Below, piece by piece: positions 1 through 7,279 of a DNA stretch of 8,307 nucleotides. A program made the translations under genes and the position numbers. The stretch lies in contig JACQAW010000417.1 in assembly GCA_016194725.1 (NCBI GenBank), positions 1-8,307 of the forward strand, in the 5' to 3' direction. The stretch comes from Deltaproteobacteria bacterium (lineage in GTDB: Bacteria > Bdellovibrionota > UBA1018 > UBA923). The notes below the pieces were generated by a model. It ran no database searches. It worked only from the letters and a program-made list of their open reading frames with translations, and was not told the origin of the DNA. How positions within the stretch are numbered: the stretch's first letter is position 1; each line of letters starts with the position of its first letter.

Positions 1-129
1 ATCGTTGCCATCAATAAGGACCCGGAAGCACCCATTTTTCAACTCGCCGACTACGGCATTGTAGGGGATCTCTTCGAAGTGGTACCATTATTGACTGAAG
101 AGTTTAAAAAAGTCCTGGGCGAACACTGA
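1..129 (+). CDS. etfA: Electron transfer flavoprotein alpha subunit, C-terminal end (partial)
   Basis: Only the last 42 codons and the TGA stop (127-129) are in the window; the 5' part lies upstream. The visible peptide has the typical end of the EtfA/FixB FAD-binding domain: AINKDPEAPIF, then DYGIVGDLFEVVP, then a short acidic/basic helix ending in LGEH. EtfA pairs with EtfB to form the soluble heterodimer that takes electrons from acyl-CoA dehydrogenases and passes them to a membrane acceptor. The next gene on the same strand, 53 bp on, encodes a membrane FeS oxidoreductase of the EMO type, the expected electron acceptor, so the two are probably one operon. Identity is firm from the motif; the physiological donor cannot be told from here. 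Confidence 0.9.
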   Translation: MVAINKDPEAPIFQLADYGIVGDLFEVVPLLTEEFKKVLGEH

Positions 130-169
130 GCGATCGTTTTCGAACGTTCTGACAGAGGACCCAGTTTCC

Positions 170-175
170 GAGGAG
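170..175 (+). promoter_or_regulatory. Ribosome binding site deciding the EMO start
   Basis: GAGGAG lies 7 nt before the ATG at 183. A TTG at 177 is also in frame but would leave only 1 nt after the Shine-Dalgarno, so ATG 183 is the better start. Confidence 0.6.
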
Positions 176-182
176 ATTGGCG

Positions 183-1622
183 ATGCCTGCCTTGTCGTTT
201 TTGTTTATCGCAGTTTTTCTGGGTGCGAACGCTTATTTCGCGTATCGCGTATCCATACTGATGCGTCTTATCACGGCCACGCACGGCCCCGTTTGGAGCG
301 GCACACGAATCGATCGTATTCCTGATCGCATTATGACCGTGTTGATGAACGTTCTGGGCCAGCGGGCGGTACTCAAAAAGAAGAACGCGGGCATCATGCA
401 TGCCACCATCTTCTGGGGCTTTCTGATCATCACGCTCGAAACGATGGAAAACTTCGGGTACGAGCTGCACCCGGGGTTTACGTTTGAATTTATCGGTCCA
501 ACACTTTTTTCGGCGCTGGTCACGCTTCAAGACGTTTTCACTCTTGGTGTGCTTTGCGCGGTGTGCTACGCATTTTATCGTCGCCTGATTCTTCGCCCGG
601 AAGGTCTTGGCAAATCAAAAGACGCCATCATCATCCTGTCGCTGACCGGCTGCCTCATGCTTTCGCTTTTCATGATGCGCGCATTTCGGCTGGTTGCGCA
701 TCCCGATTGGTACGATCATTACCAGTTCATCTCGGTATTTTTGAGAAATACTTTCCTCGAACCTTTGGCGCTCTCGCCCGAGACTGCTGGGAACATTTCA
801 TCGGTATTTCGGTGGATTCATCATTTTCTGGTGCTCGGATTTCTTTGCTATATTCCGTCCAGCAAGCACCTGCACGTGCTGACCGCCGGACCCAATACAT
901 TCTTTCGTCATCTGGACGGCCCCAAGGGCATGCGCAAGGTAAACCTCGAAGACGAAACCGTTACCTCGTTTGGCGTGGGCAAGATTACCGACCTGTCGTG
1001 GAAAGACACGCTGGACCTGTTCGCATGCACGGAATGTGGCCGCTGCCAGGACGCCTGCCCCGCCCACAATACGCAAAAGCCCCTTTCGCCGAAGGCCATC
1101 ATCGCAGACCTGAAAGACGTCCTCTACCACAATAAACCGGCAATCATGGCGGGTAAGCCCGAAGAGATCGGTCCCGTCATCGGCGCCAAGGTCACTGACG
1201 ACGTTATCTGGGCGTGCACCAGCTGCCGTGCCTGCGAAGCGGCCTGCCCAGTCTTTATCGAGCAGACCGATAAAATATATGAAATCAGGCGAAATCTGGT
1301 GCTCATGGAAAGCCGCTTTCCGGCTGAGTTGCAAATTGTTTTCAAGAACGTCGAAAACAACTTCAGCCCCTGGGCCATGAGTCCCGACGATCGGGACAAG
1401 TGGGCGGACAATCTTCAAATCAAAACCATGGCCGAAATCGTCGCCAGCGGTGAGCAGGTCGAATATCTTTTCTGGGTGGGCTGCGCGGGCTCATTTGACG
1501 ACCGTAACAAAAAGGTTTCACGGGCGCTGGTGAGCGTATTACGCAAGGCTGGAATTAAATTTGCAATTCTGGGTAAAGAAGAGAAATGCACGGGCGACCC
1601 CGTCCGCAGAATGGGCAACTAG
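183..1622 (+). CDS. Membrane FeS oxidoreductase, ETF:menaquinone oxidoreductase (EMO)-like, N-terminal part, ended by internal TAG
   Basis: Membrane-anchored relative of HdrD that probably moves electrons between ETF and the quinone pool; the preceding etfA supports this. From ATG 183, residues 1-235 hold about five membrane helices like a NarI/cytochrome b domain. Candidate heme ligands include H73, H213/H214 and H229/H231. Two [4Fe-4S] motifs follow: C282-x2-C-x2-C-x3-CP and C345-x2-C-x2-C-x3-CP. Then comes the start of a CCG domain with C434 and C469 (KCTGDP). After RRMGN (residue 479) a TAG at 1620-1622 stops the frame. The next in-frame residues begin YLAQ and the frame runs open to 2183, so the expected protein is about 666 aa. 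In related proteins this position is, from memory, Glu within GNEYL, one base away (GAG to TAG). The truncated product keeps the heme and ferredoxin parts but loses the CPHC half of CCG1 and all of CCG2, so it should not work normally. Family assignment is firm; EMO versus another HdrD-like quinone oxidoreductase is inferred. Confidence 0.82.
   Translation: MPALSFLFIAVFLGANAYFAYRVSILMRLITATHGPVWSGTRIDRIPDRIMTVLMNVLGQRAVLKKKNAGIMHATIFWGFLIITLETMENFGYELHPGFTFEFIGPTLFSALVTLQDVFTLGVLCAVCYAFYRRLILRPEGLGKSKDAIIILSLTGCLMLSLFMMRAFRLVAHPDWYDHYQFISVFLRNTFLEPLALSPETAGNISSVFRWIHHFLVLGFLCYIPSSKHLHVLTAGPNTFFRHLDGPKGMRKVNLEDETVTSFGVGKITDLSWKDTLDLFACTECGRCQDACPAHNTQKPLSPKAIIADLKDVLYHNKPAIMAGKPEEIGPVIGAKVTDDVIWACTSCRACEAACPVFIEQTDKIYEIRRNLVLMESRFPAELQIVFKNVENNFSPWAMSPDDRDKWADNLQIKTMAEIVASGEQVEYLFWVGCAGSFDDRNKKVSRALVSVLRKAGIKFAILGKEEKCTGDPVRRMGN
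1620..1622 (+). other. In-frame amber codon interrupting the EMO-like gene
   Basis: Both sides read in the same frame: MGN, TAG, then YLAQ. No frameshift is needed to rejoin the halves. It sits between C469 and the CPHC motif of the first CCG domain. TAG also ends the same gene at 2181-2183, the genes ending at 3378 and 4917, and the minus-strand gene ending at 7280, so it is a normal terminator here. A G-to-T point mutation or base error fits best; local suppression is possible but nothing in the sequence demands it. Confidence 0.85.
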
Positions 1623-1676
1623 TATCTGGCCCAATCTCTGATCCAGGAAAATGTTAACAAGCTGAATGAGTATAAG

Positions 1677-2183
1677 GTGAAGAAGGTGGTTACCGCGTGC
1701 CCGCACTGCTTCAACGCCATAAAAAATGAGTGGAAAGATTTTGGCGGAACGTATGAGGTTATTCACCATACCCAGCTTATCGGCAAACTCATCAAAGAAG
1801 GCAAACTCAAGCCGACCAAAGGCACTGAGCAGAAGATCACGTATCACGACTCCTGCTACATCGGTCGCTGGAACCAGGAATACGAAGCTCCCCGTGCAAT
1901 CTTGAATGCCCTGCCCATGGCCAAGGTGCAGGAAATGGAAAAGAATTCCGCAAATGGCATGTGCTGCGGCGCCGGTGGCGGGCGCATGTGGATGGAAGAG
2001 CACATCGGCACGCGCGTCAACATCAAGCGAACCGAGCAGGCCCTTGCGACCAACGCCTCGACCATTGCCGCAAATTGCCCATTTTGCATGACTATGCTGA
2101 CCGATGGCGTGAAATCGAAGGATATGGCCGAGAAAGTCAAAGTTGTCGATATAGCCGAACTTATTGACCAAGCCACAATATAG
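1677..2183 (+). CDS. EMO-like FeS oxidoreductase, C-terminal part (CCG domains) after the internal TAG
   Basis: Continuation of the gene starting at 183. The frame is open from 1623; the first possible start in it is GTG at 1677, with no Shine-Dalgarno, so independent translation is doubtful. Numbered from the GTG, residues 8-11 are CPHC, completing the first CCG motif (C-x34-CT-x35-CPHC across the stop, the second Cys of the CC pair being Thr). The second CCG motif is complete: C60-x35-C96-C97-x36-C134-x2-C137, matching the HdrB/HdrD pattern that binds the non-cubane [4Fe-4S] cluster. The end (VVDIAELIDQ, TAG) looks natural. No second disabling change is visible, so if this is a pseudogene it is very recent. 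It lacks membrane and ferredoxin parts and would not act alone. Confidence 0.78.
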   Translation: MKKVVTACPHCFNAIKNEWKDFGGTYEVIHHTQLIGKLIKEGKLKPTKGTEQKITYHDSCYIGRWNQEYEAPRAILNALPMAKVQEMEKNSANGMCCGAGGGRMWMEEHIGTRVNIKRTEQALATNASTIAANCPFCMTMLTDGVKSKDMAEKVKVVDIAELIDQATI

Positions 2184-2345
2184 AGGAATGCCCTCGGGCT
2201 CGAGTAACGTGATGATGTATGCTGTCCGTCAAAACAATCGACGAGGACGGTCTGTTCCGGTGCTTCGCGCATAAAAACCTATTTTCAGGAACAGCGTGTG
2301 ATTTCAATTTAAGACCTCGCGGAAATTGACTATCATCCGAAAAAC

Positions 2346-2777
2346 ATGCATACCTTGGACCTAGTCATGAGACAGGATCAAGATTATTTTCCAATTCCGA
2401 TCGAAATCGCAAGCCTTCTTCCAGACCAGCTGAATCATCGACGAGTCAGCGAAGGTGTCGAAGTCGTGGTTTTTTCTGAAGATAATGATCGCTATTTCAT
2501 CGCGCGGGATATCTGTCCTCATATGGGCGCGCCGCTGGCACAGGCGCGACTATGCCGAAAGACAGGAACACTTCAATGCCGGTGGCACGGATATATTTAT
2601 GACAGTGGAACGGGTGAAATGAAGGAGAACCCCAACGACAAGCTTTTTACGAAGATCAAGACGGCCTTCCAGAGCTACAATCCTCTAAGCACTCCGAAAT
2701 ACCGAATCAAGCGCCTCAGCTATGAAGCTGCGGAAGGCAAGATATTCGTTAGAAGAGGAGCTGCGAATGAAACATAA
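2346..2777 (+). CDS. Rieske [2Fe-2S] protein (ferredoxin or split oxygenase Rieske subunit)
   Basis: A 143-residue soluble protein consisting almost only of a Rieske domain. The cluster ligands are visible: C57-x-H59 (CPHMGAPL) and C78-x2-H81 (CRWHGY), 18 residues apart, slightly longer than in most oxygenase Rieske domains and with an extra Cys (C70) between. It ends in GKIFVRR, a usual last strand. No membrane anchor or Tat signal is seen, so it is not a bc1-type Rieske protein. It would pass single electrons to a non-heme iron enzyme. The next gene overlaps by 11 bp and looks like the catalytic partner. The start is uncertain: ATG 2346 gives the full frame, but ATG 2367 (MRQDQDYF) is in frame and neither has a clear Shine-Dalgarno. 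The 162-bp gap upstream, with no clear terminator, may hold its promoter; only a poor TTGACT (2326-2331) is seen. Confidence 0.85.
   Translation: MHTLDLVMRQDQDYFPIPIEIASLLPDQLNHRRVSEGVEVVVFSEDNDRYFIARDICPHMGAPLAQARLCRKTGTLQCRWHGYIYDSGTGEMKENPNDKLFTKIKTAFQSYNPLSTPKYRIKRLSYEAAEGKIFVRRGAANET
2755..2760 (+). promoter_or_regulatory. Ribosome binding site for the SRPBCC gene, inside the Rieske gene
   Basis: GAGGAG lies 6 nt before ATG 2767. It supports a separate translation start within the end of the Rieske gene, and so two polypeptides rather than one frameshifted gene. Confidence 0.55.
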
Positions 2778-3378
2778 ATTTCAGGTCATCGAGGAACAGG
2801 AAATCACCCTGGCCAACGCTGTGGGGGCGTATCTGGATTGCGAGCACTACGTTTTTCTGCACGGCGGCATCATGCCGGAGATGTTCGCTGAGAAGCTCGA
2901 GGGACGGCGAATCACATACCGACAGGGCCTGCGCTGGGGCTTCCTGCGATCCGCCCATATATTCACGACGGAGTATTTCCCGCCTGGTCATTTCCGCACC
3001 TTCGACCTGAAGTCTTCTCCCAAGTGGATGCCGAGCCTGCACCATGTCGTCAAGATGGTAATTGACGTGCGGTATACGAAGCACCCCGAGCGCGACACAA
3101 CTCTCATGCAATTCGATGTGGAGCTGGATATGCCATTCTGGCTTTGGCCCTTCCGGAGAATTCTCCAAGGGATCATGGAGCGGATGCACTACAAAAAAGA
3201 TCAGGAAGACATCGAGATGATCCAACGGCGCGCGAAGATTTTCGGACCTCACAATATTTCCTCCTATTTGGCCGAGGGGCAGTTTCTGCTTTTCAAGGAC
3301 GACTATGTCCGGCACTTCGGTGCGTCGGCGCGTCATTCAACAGATTCTCCGGCGACCTCTGCCGCACGGTTACTTTAG
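2767..3378 (+). CDS. SRPBCC-like protein, probable stand-alone catalytic domain of a Rieske non-heme iron oxygenase
   Basis: A 203-residue soluble protein without signal peptide or membrane helix. Residues 24-32 read DCEHYVFLH, that is D24-x2-H27-x4-H32, the spacing of the mononuclear-iron motif in Rieske oxygenase alpha subunits (Asp205, His208 and His213 in naphthalene dioxygenase). A late acidic helix, KKDQEDIEMIQRR (143-155), is placed like the segment supplying the third, Asp ligand (D148 or D145). It follows the Rieske gene with an 11-bp overlap; together they are about 346 aa, as long as a single-chain Rieske oxygenase. The inference is a two-gene oxygenase with Rieske domain and active site on separate chains; reductase and substrate are not evident. 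It could instead be a non-enzymatic SRPBCC lipid or ligand binder. The last 20 residues are low-complexity (Ser/Ala-rich). The frame reads on after its TAG straight into the next gene without another stop. Confidence 0.6.
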   Translation: MKHKFQVIEEQEITLANAVGAYLDCEHYVFLHGGIMPEMFAEKLEGRRITYRQGLRWGFLRSAHIFTTEYFPPGHFRTFDLKSSPKWMPSLHHVVKMVIDVRYTKHPERDTTLMQFDVELDMPFWLWPFRRILQGIMERMHYKKDQEDIEMIQRRAKIFGPHNISSYLAEGQFLLFKDDYVRHFGASARHSTDSPATSAARLL

Positions 3379-3426
3379 ACTTTATTAAAGCCGACCACAC
3401 AGATACGTTCTCTCGATCTCTTTGCT

Positions 3427-4917
3427 ATGAAACAAATCGAAAATCAAAGCCTGGGTCCAGCTCCTGAGGTTGGTAACCAGCTGTCATTTCATGATTTCTT
3501 CCGGAAAGGCGCCGAGCGTTATGATTGGCTCGAGAGAAATTCCTATTACTACGATGACCTCAAGCGCCTCTGCGCCTTTCATGTGGAAGCAGGGTCCAGA
3601 GTCATTGAAATTGGCTTTGGTGTTGGAGCGATATTGACCTCATGCCAGGCCAAAGAGGGCTTCGGCCTGGATTTTTCCTCGGCAGCATGTGAGGTAGCGA
3701 AAAAGAAGTTTCCGAAATTCAGCTTCCAGACATGGCGGGGCGACACTCCGCTGCCAGACGAGGTGCTACAGGCGTTCCCCGGCGGAGTTGACTATATCGT
3801 AATGGTGAACACCGTAGGCTACTGGCAAGACATAAAAAACTCATTGGAATACCTGAAGCCGCTTTGTCATTCTGAAACCCGCCTAATCGCCACCTATTAT
3901 AATTTTCTCTGGGCGCCGGTCTTTAAAGTTGCGCAGTCTCTTGGGCTGAAAATGCCCCAGCCTCATCTGAACTGGCTTTCAGCCGATGATGTTCAAAACC
4001 TGTTTGCGATATCGGGGTATCGGCCTCTGAAACAGGGCTACCGTTGCATGCTCCCCAAGAATATTGGCCCCATCTCTTCATTGGCGAACCGCTTTTTGAC
4101 CCCCCTTCCGCTGTTCAATTGGCTCGGCTGCACTCATTTCGTGATTGCGCGCCCTGAACACAAGATTTCCAAAACCGGCCTGCTTGCGTCAGTCGTAATT
4201 CCAGCCCGAAACGAAAAGGGAAATATAGAATCAGCGGTAAGACGCATGGCCGAGGTAGTGCGGCATAGAGTTGAAAAATACGAAATCATCTTCGTCGAGG
4301 GCAACTCCACCGATGGAACTGCCGAAGAAATTCAACGGGTCATTGCAGATCCCAATATCCCCAAACCCTTTCCGATCTTTGCCTACCAGCAGTCCGGCAA
4401 AGGCAAGGGCGATGCCGTACGTTTGGGGTTTTCAAAAGCCAATGGCGATATCTTAATGATACTTGATGCGGATCTGACAGTTCCACCCGAGGACATGCCG
4501 ACATTTATTGACGTATACACCGAAGGCCACGGTGAATTCATAAATGGCTGCCGGCTGGTTTACAAAATGGAACGCGAAGCCATGCGTCCAATCAACTTGA
4601 TGGGCAATAAGTTTTTCAGTCGCTTGTTCACCTGGCTTTTGAGCCAACGATTTAAAGACACCTTGTGTGGAACAAAGGTGTTAAGCCGAAAAAATTATGA
4701 GCGCATTGCTAAAGGTCGGTCCTATTTCGGCGACTTTGATCCCTTTGGCGATTTCGATCTTATTTTTGGGGCATCCAAACTTGATCTGGAAATTGCAGAA
4801 GTGCCAATCCGATATCGCGAACGTGTATATGGAGAGACCAATATAAGCCGATGGAAGCACGGTTGGCTCCTGTTGAAGATGTGCACTTATGCGATGGGGA
4901 AGATCAAATTTATTTAG
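3427..4917 (+). CDS. Fused class I SAM-dependent methyltransferase / family 2 glycosyltransferase
   Basis: A 496-residue two-domain enzyme. Residues 25-245 form a Rossmann methyltransferase: motif I VIEIGFGVG (59-67), acidic D82 (GLDFS), then a poorly conserved C-terminal half. Residues 253-496 form a GT2 domain like dolichyl-/polyprenyl-phosphate mannose synthases: SVVIPARNEKGNI (255-267), EGNSTDGT (291-298), the DAD metal motif (347-349) in DADLTVPPEDMP, DTLCGTKV (411-418), FGDFDLIF (440-447) and YGETNI (468-473). There is no C-terminal membrane segment, so it should work at the cytosolic face. Its likely role is to transfer a sugar from a nucleotide sugar to a polyprenyl phosphate, with the first domain methylating sugar or product. 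The GT-C enzyme at 5679 could use that donor. No Shine-Dalgarno is visible before ATG 3427. The gene ends in three consecutive in-frame stops, TAG TAG TGA (4915-4923). Which sugar is transferred cannot be read from sequence. Confidence 0.88.
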   Translation: MKQIENQSLGPAPEVGNQLSFHDFFRKGAERYDWLERNSYYYDDLKRLCAFHVEAGSRVIEIGFGVGAILTSCQAKEGFGLDFSSAACEVAKKKFPKFSFQTWRGDTPLPDEVLQAFPGGVDYIVMVNTVGYWQDIKNSLEYLKPLCHSETRLIATYYNFLWAPVFKVAQSLGLKMPQPHLNWLSADDVQNLFAISGYRPLKQGYRCMLPKNIGPISSLANRFLTPLPLFNWLGCTHFVIARPEHKISKTGLLASVVIPARNEKGNIESAVRRMAEVVRHRVEKYEIIFVEGNSTDGTAEEIQRVIADPNIPKPFPIFAYQQSGKGKGDAVRLGFSKANGDILMILDADLTVPPEDMPTFIDVYTEGHGEFINGCRLVYKMEREAMRPINLMGNKFFSRLFTWLLSQRFKDTLCGTKVLSRKNYERIAKGRSYFGDFDPFGDFDLIFGASKLDLEIAEVPIRYRERVYGETNISRWKHGWLLLKMCTYAMGKIKFI

Positions 4918-4930
4918 TAGTGAACATATG

Positions 4931-4935
4931 AGGAG
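4931..4935 (+). promoter_or_regulatory. Ribosome binding site for the methyltransferase at 4939
   Basis: AGGAG lies 3 nt before ATG 4939; close but the only good match, and it supports this first ATG as the start. Confidence 0.5.
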
Positions 4936-4938
4936 CCA

Positions 4939-5682
4939 ATGAAAGATATTTCGTTGTCTGAACGGGTGGCACGAGAACGAAGCCACGGAAAACTATTCAT
5001 GGATAGTGGAACATCCATCTGGTGCTGGAATACTCCCGCGGGGCGGATTCGCAAGAAACGCCGGTGCGATTTCCTTACTCAGCCCTTCAATGGCAATTCC
5101 GGTGTTACTTCGCCCAAGGCCCTGGAAGTCGGCTGCGGCGATGGCTCCTTTTCGGGCGTACTTGCAGCCGCGTTTAACGACCTGACTTGCCTCGACGTTT
5201 CAGATACTTTGCTGGATGCAGCAAGGCAGCTGCATCCGGAAGTGACGTTTGTGAACGCCGATATCCATCAAACAGCTTTCCCGGATGCCTCTTTTGATCT
5301 GATCGTTGGCTGCAGCGTCCTTCACCACCTGGATTGGAATATCGCTCTTAAAGAGATGTTTCGAATATTGAAACCAGGAGGAGAGCTTCGATTCTCGGAA
5401 CCAAACATGCTCAATCCACAGGTCTTTTTACAGAAGAACTGGCCTTGGCTAAAAAAGAGACTGGGTGATAGCCCAGATGAGACGGCCTTCACCCCGCATC
5501 AGATTGCAACAAGCCTCGAAAAAGCGGGTTTTACGGGGATTGTTTCCGAGCCTTATGAATTCCTGCATCCCGGTATTTCAAAGAATTTTATTGGGTTGCT
5601 GATACGAGTGGAGACTCTTCTGGAAAAGACACCTGCTCGATGGATTGCCGGGAGCATCAGGATCAAAGCGACTCGGAAATGA
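4939..5682 (+). CDS. Class I SAM-dependent methyltransferase (Methyltransf_11 type)
   Basis: A 247-residue soluble enzyme with a full set of class I motifs: motif I LEVGCGDGS (62-70), the acidic ribose-binding D86 in CLDVS, NADIHQTAFP (106-115), FDLIVGCSVLHHLD (119-132) and LKPGGELRFSEPN (144-156). The N-terminal stretch GTSIWCWNTPAGRIRKKRR (24-42) resembles the lead-in of methyltransferases found in polysaccharide clusters. It lies 21 bp after the MT/GT2 fusion, and its TGA overlaps the ATG of the membrane glycosyltransferase, so the three are almost certainly one transcript with coupled translation. The probable role is methylation of a sugar, lipid carrier or glycolipid intermediate; the acceptor atom is not inferable. 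No odd features. Confidence 0.88.
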   Translation: MKDISLSERVARERSHGKLFMDSGTSIWCWNTPAGRIRKKRRCDFLTQPFNGNSGVTSPKALEVGCGDGSFSGVLAAAFNDLTCLDVSDTLLDAARQLHPEVTFVNADIHQTAFPDASFDLIVGCSVLHHLDWNIALKEMFRILKPGGELRFSEPNMLNPQVFLQKNWPWLKKRLGDSPDETAFTPHQIATSLEKAGFTGIVSEPYEFLHPGISKNFIGLLIRVETLLEKTPARWIAGSIRIKATRK

Positions 5683-7274
5683 AAAAAGGACAAAAATACA
5701 AGTTCTGGATAAAGCCGAATTTGTATTGGCTTTTCGCGGCGGCAGCCTTGTTGATTGTTACATTGGTTAGGGCGTTAGAGCTGCGACTTCCGGGTATGGT
5801 CGCGCTTACCGGTGAAGGTGAAACCCGCTACAATTTGGTCGTTAATGAGGCAAAACAGCTTAAGGACCTGATGGGTCTCATTAGTTATCAATGCCAGCCG
5901 GTTTTGGATGTGTTCATTCGCAAAGTATTCTGGTCGCCGCTGCTGGGATACCATGAAAGGTCCTGGCGAATACCTTCGCTGTTTTACAGCTTGACTGCGG
6001 TGATACTGGTTTTTTATATCGGGTACCATTATTTCCGCAAACTTGCACTTGCTCCCAACATCAGTCTTTTTATGGGCTTCCTTGTCGCCCTCTGGCTGGC
6101 CCATTCGGCCAGCCAAGGTACACTCGCATGGGACGGGCGCCATTACTCATTTGTGGCTTTGATATCGATAATCTGGTTCACTGCCTATCTTAGGCAGCCA
6201 CAATTCAAATTTGGCCGATTTTTCATAATGAGTCTCATATTCGCCAATGCGCATTTTTTTGCGCTCGCGATGATTGGCTCTGCCTATGGCCTAGGGGCCC
6301 TTGAGGCGCTGTGGCGCAAAGACGCGGGGCGGATGGGTAAACAGGTTGCTTCTCTTGCTGGCATTTATGCCCTTACAAAGTGGTTCAACTGGGGCGCCCT
6401 TCATTATCTCTCAAGTGGCCCACCTGTCCATTTTCCTCTCGTGCAGGCGATCGAGAGCGGCTGGGATACCTGGGTGTTTTGCCAGGATCAATTCAACTTC
6501 CCCCTGCCATGGGTTGTGGTCTGGGCTGGCCTGTTTTACGGAATTCGTAAACGGGGCGATCAGCAACGAATTTTTGTTTTTAATTTCATTACGCTTCCAT
6601 TGTTTTTTTTCTACTTTCGCCTTCGAAGTGACCTCACCTTCGGTACGCGTTATTGCGCCGCCTTTGAGGGTGTTGCTCTCTATGGAGTCATCTTCTTTCT
6701 GCGATCTCTGTATGCGCTCGTAACAGGCCTCAAGCACACCCTTTGGAAAATACAGAAACCGGTTATTTTCGCCGTAATTGCATCCATCTGTTTTCATCTC
6801 CCTTCCACTGCAATGGAAATCATTCCGGATTTGAAAAAGTTTCCGAGGTTGTCGCCTGATTTTACCCCGTGGTATCGCATTTTCGACGAAATCAAGGATC
6901 TCGAAGTGCCTATTTTTCTGATTAATTCTATTTGTTATTTAGAGGTATTTCCACTCATCTACCTGCGCTATAATCGGACACCGTATTATTATGGTCATGA
7001 AGTCATCGATTCCTTCGGCTGTGCCATGCCCATGGCTAAAGGCCTTGCGAGGCTTGACCGCTTCCTCGAAACGAATCCCAAAGGTGCCGTCATTTTCGAT
7101 CAGCACGAGGATTTGTGCGAGCAGCGCAGCATTAAGTATAGGCCCGGTGTCACGATCCAGCGAACCAAGAGCGCGCCTCATTGCGTATGGATTGCCAAAG
7201 GAATTCGAACGCGCAAGGAGGTGCGTGAAATTGGTGAGCTATTGAAGTTTCCGATGGGTGAAACTTTTCGGTGA
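5679..7274 (+). CDS. Polytopic membrane glycosyltransferase, GT-C fold (GT39/ArnT-like)
   Basis: A 531-residue integral membrane protein. ATG 5679 is preferred over the in-frame ATG 5640 because it overlaps the preceding TGA as ATGA, and because MKKGQKYKFWIKPN is a normal basic lead-in to the first helix. About ten hydrophobic segments are visible near residues 14-33, 98-117, 126-143, 157-171, 179-200, 222-236, 273-288, 298-313, 328-343 and 361-375, followed by a soluble C-terminal region of about 150 residues. The first large loop has acidic GEGETR (45-50) and QPVLDVFIRKVF (73-84) plus RIPSLFYSL (97-105), recalling the loop-1 acidic residue, QPPL and RLPS patterns of GT-C enzymes. These take sugars from polyprenyl-phosphate donors at the periplasmic face, which fits the upstream GT2. 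There is no sign of an oligosaccharyltransferase motif. Exact family, donor and acceptor are unknown. The gene ends 5 bp before the stop of the convergent FkbM gene. Confidence 0.75.
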   Translation: MKKGQKYKFWIKPNLYWLFAAAALLIVTLVRALELRLPGMVALTGEGETRYNLVVNEAKQLKDLMGLISYQCQPVLDVFIRKVFWSPLLGYHERSWRIPSLFYSLTAVILVFYIGYHYFRKLALAPNISLFMGFLVALWLAHSASQGTLAWDGRHYSFVALISIIWFTAYLRQPQFKFGRFFIMSLIFANAHFFALAMIGSAYGLGALEALWRKDAGRMGKQVASLAGIYALTKWFNWGALHYLSSGPPVHFPLVQAIESGWDTWVFCQDQFNFPLPWVVVWAGLFYGIRKRGDQQRIFVFNFITLPLFFFYFRLRSDLTFGTRYCAAFEGVALYGVIFFLRSLYALVTGLKHTLWKIQKPVIFAVIASICFHLPSTAMEIIPDLKKFPRLSPDFTPWYRIFDEIKDLEVPIFLINSICYLEVFPLIYLRYNRTPYYYGHEVIDSFGCAMPMAKGLARLDRFLETNPKGAVIFDQHEDLCEQRSIKYRPGVTIQRTKSAPHCVWIAKGIRTRKEVREIGELLKFPMGETFR

Positions 7275-7279
7275 AACAG

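Noticed and set aside
798..1418. Long minus-strand open frame antisense to the EMO-like gene
   Set aside because: Shadow of the true gene: the plus frame carries ferredoxin and CCG motifs, while the minus frame shows no known domain or ribosome site.
2215..2274. Small open frame (about 19 codons, ATG 2215 to TAA 2274) in the gap before the Rieske gene
   Set aside because: Very short, no ribosome site and no recognisable peptide; it looks like chance in an intergenic region.
2326..2356. Possible sigma70 promoter with TTGACT at 2326-2331 before the Rieske gene
   Set aside because: No convincing -10 box at proper spacing; the candidates (CATACC, TACCTT) are weak and would start the transcript inside the favoured coding frame.
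3144..3467. Plus-strand open frame overlapping the end of the SRPBCC gene and the start of the MT/GT2 gene
   Set aside because: No domain and no ribosome site; it overlaps two better-supported genes in another frame.
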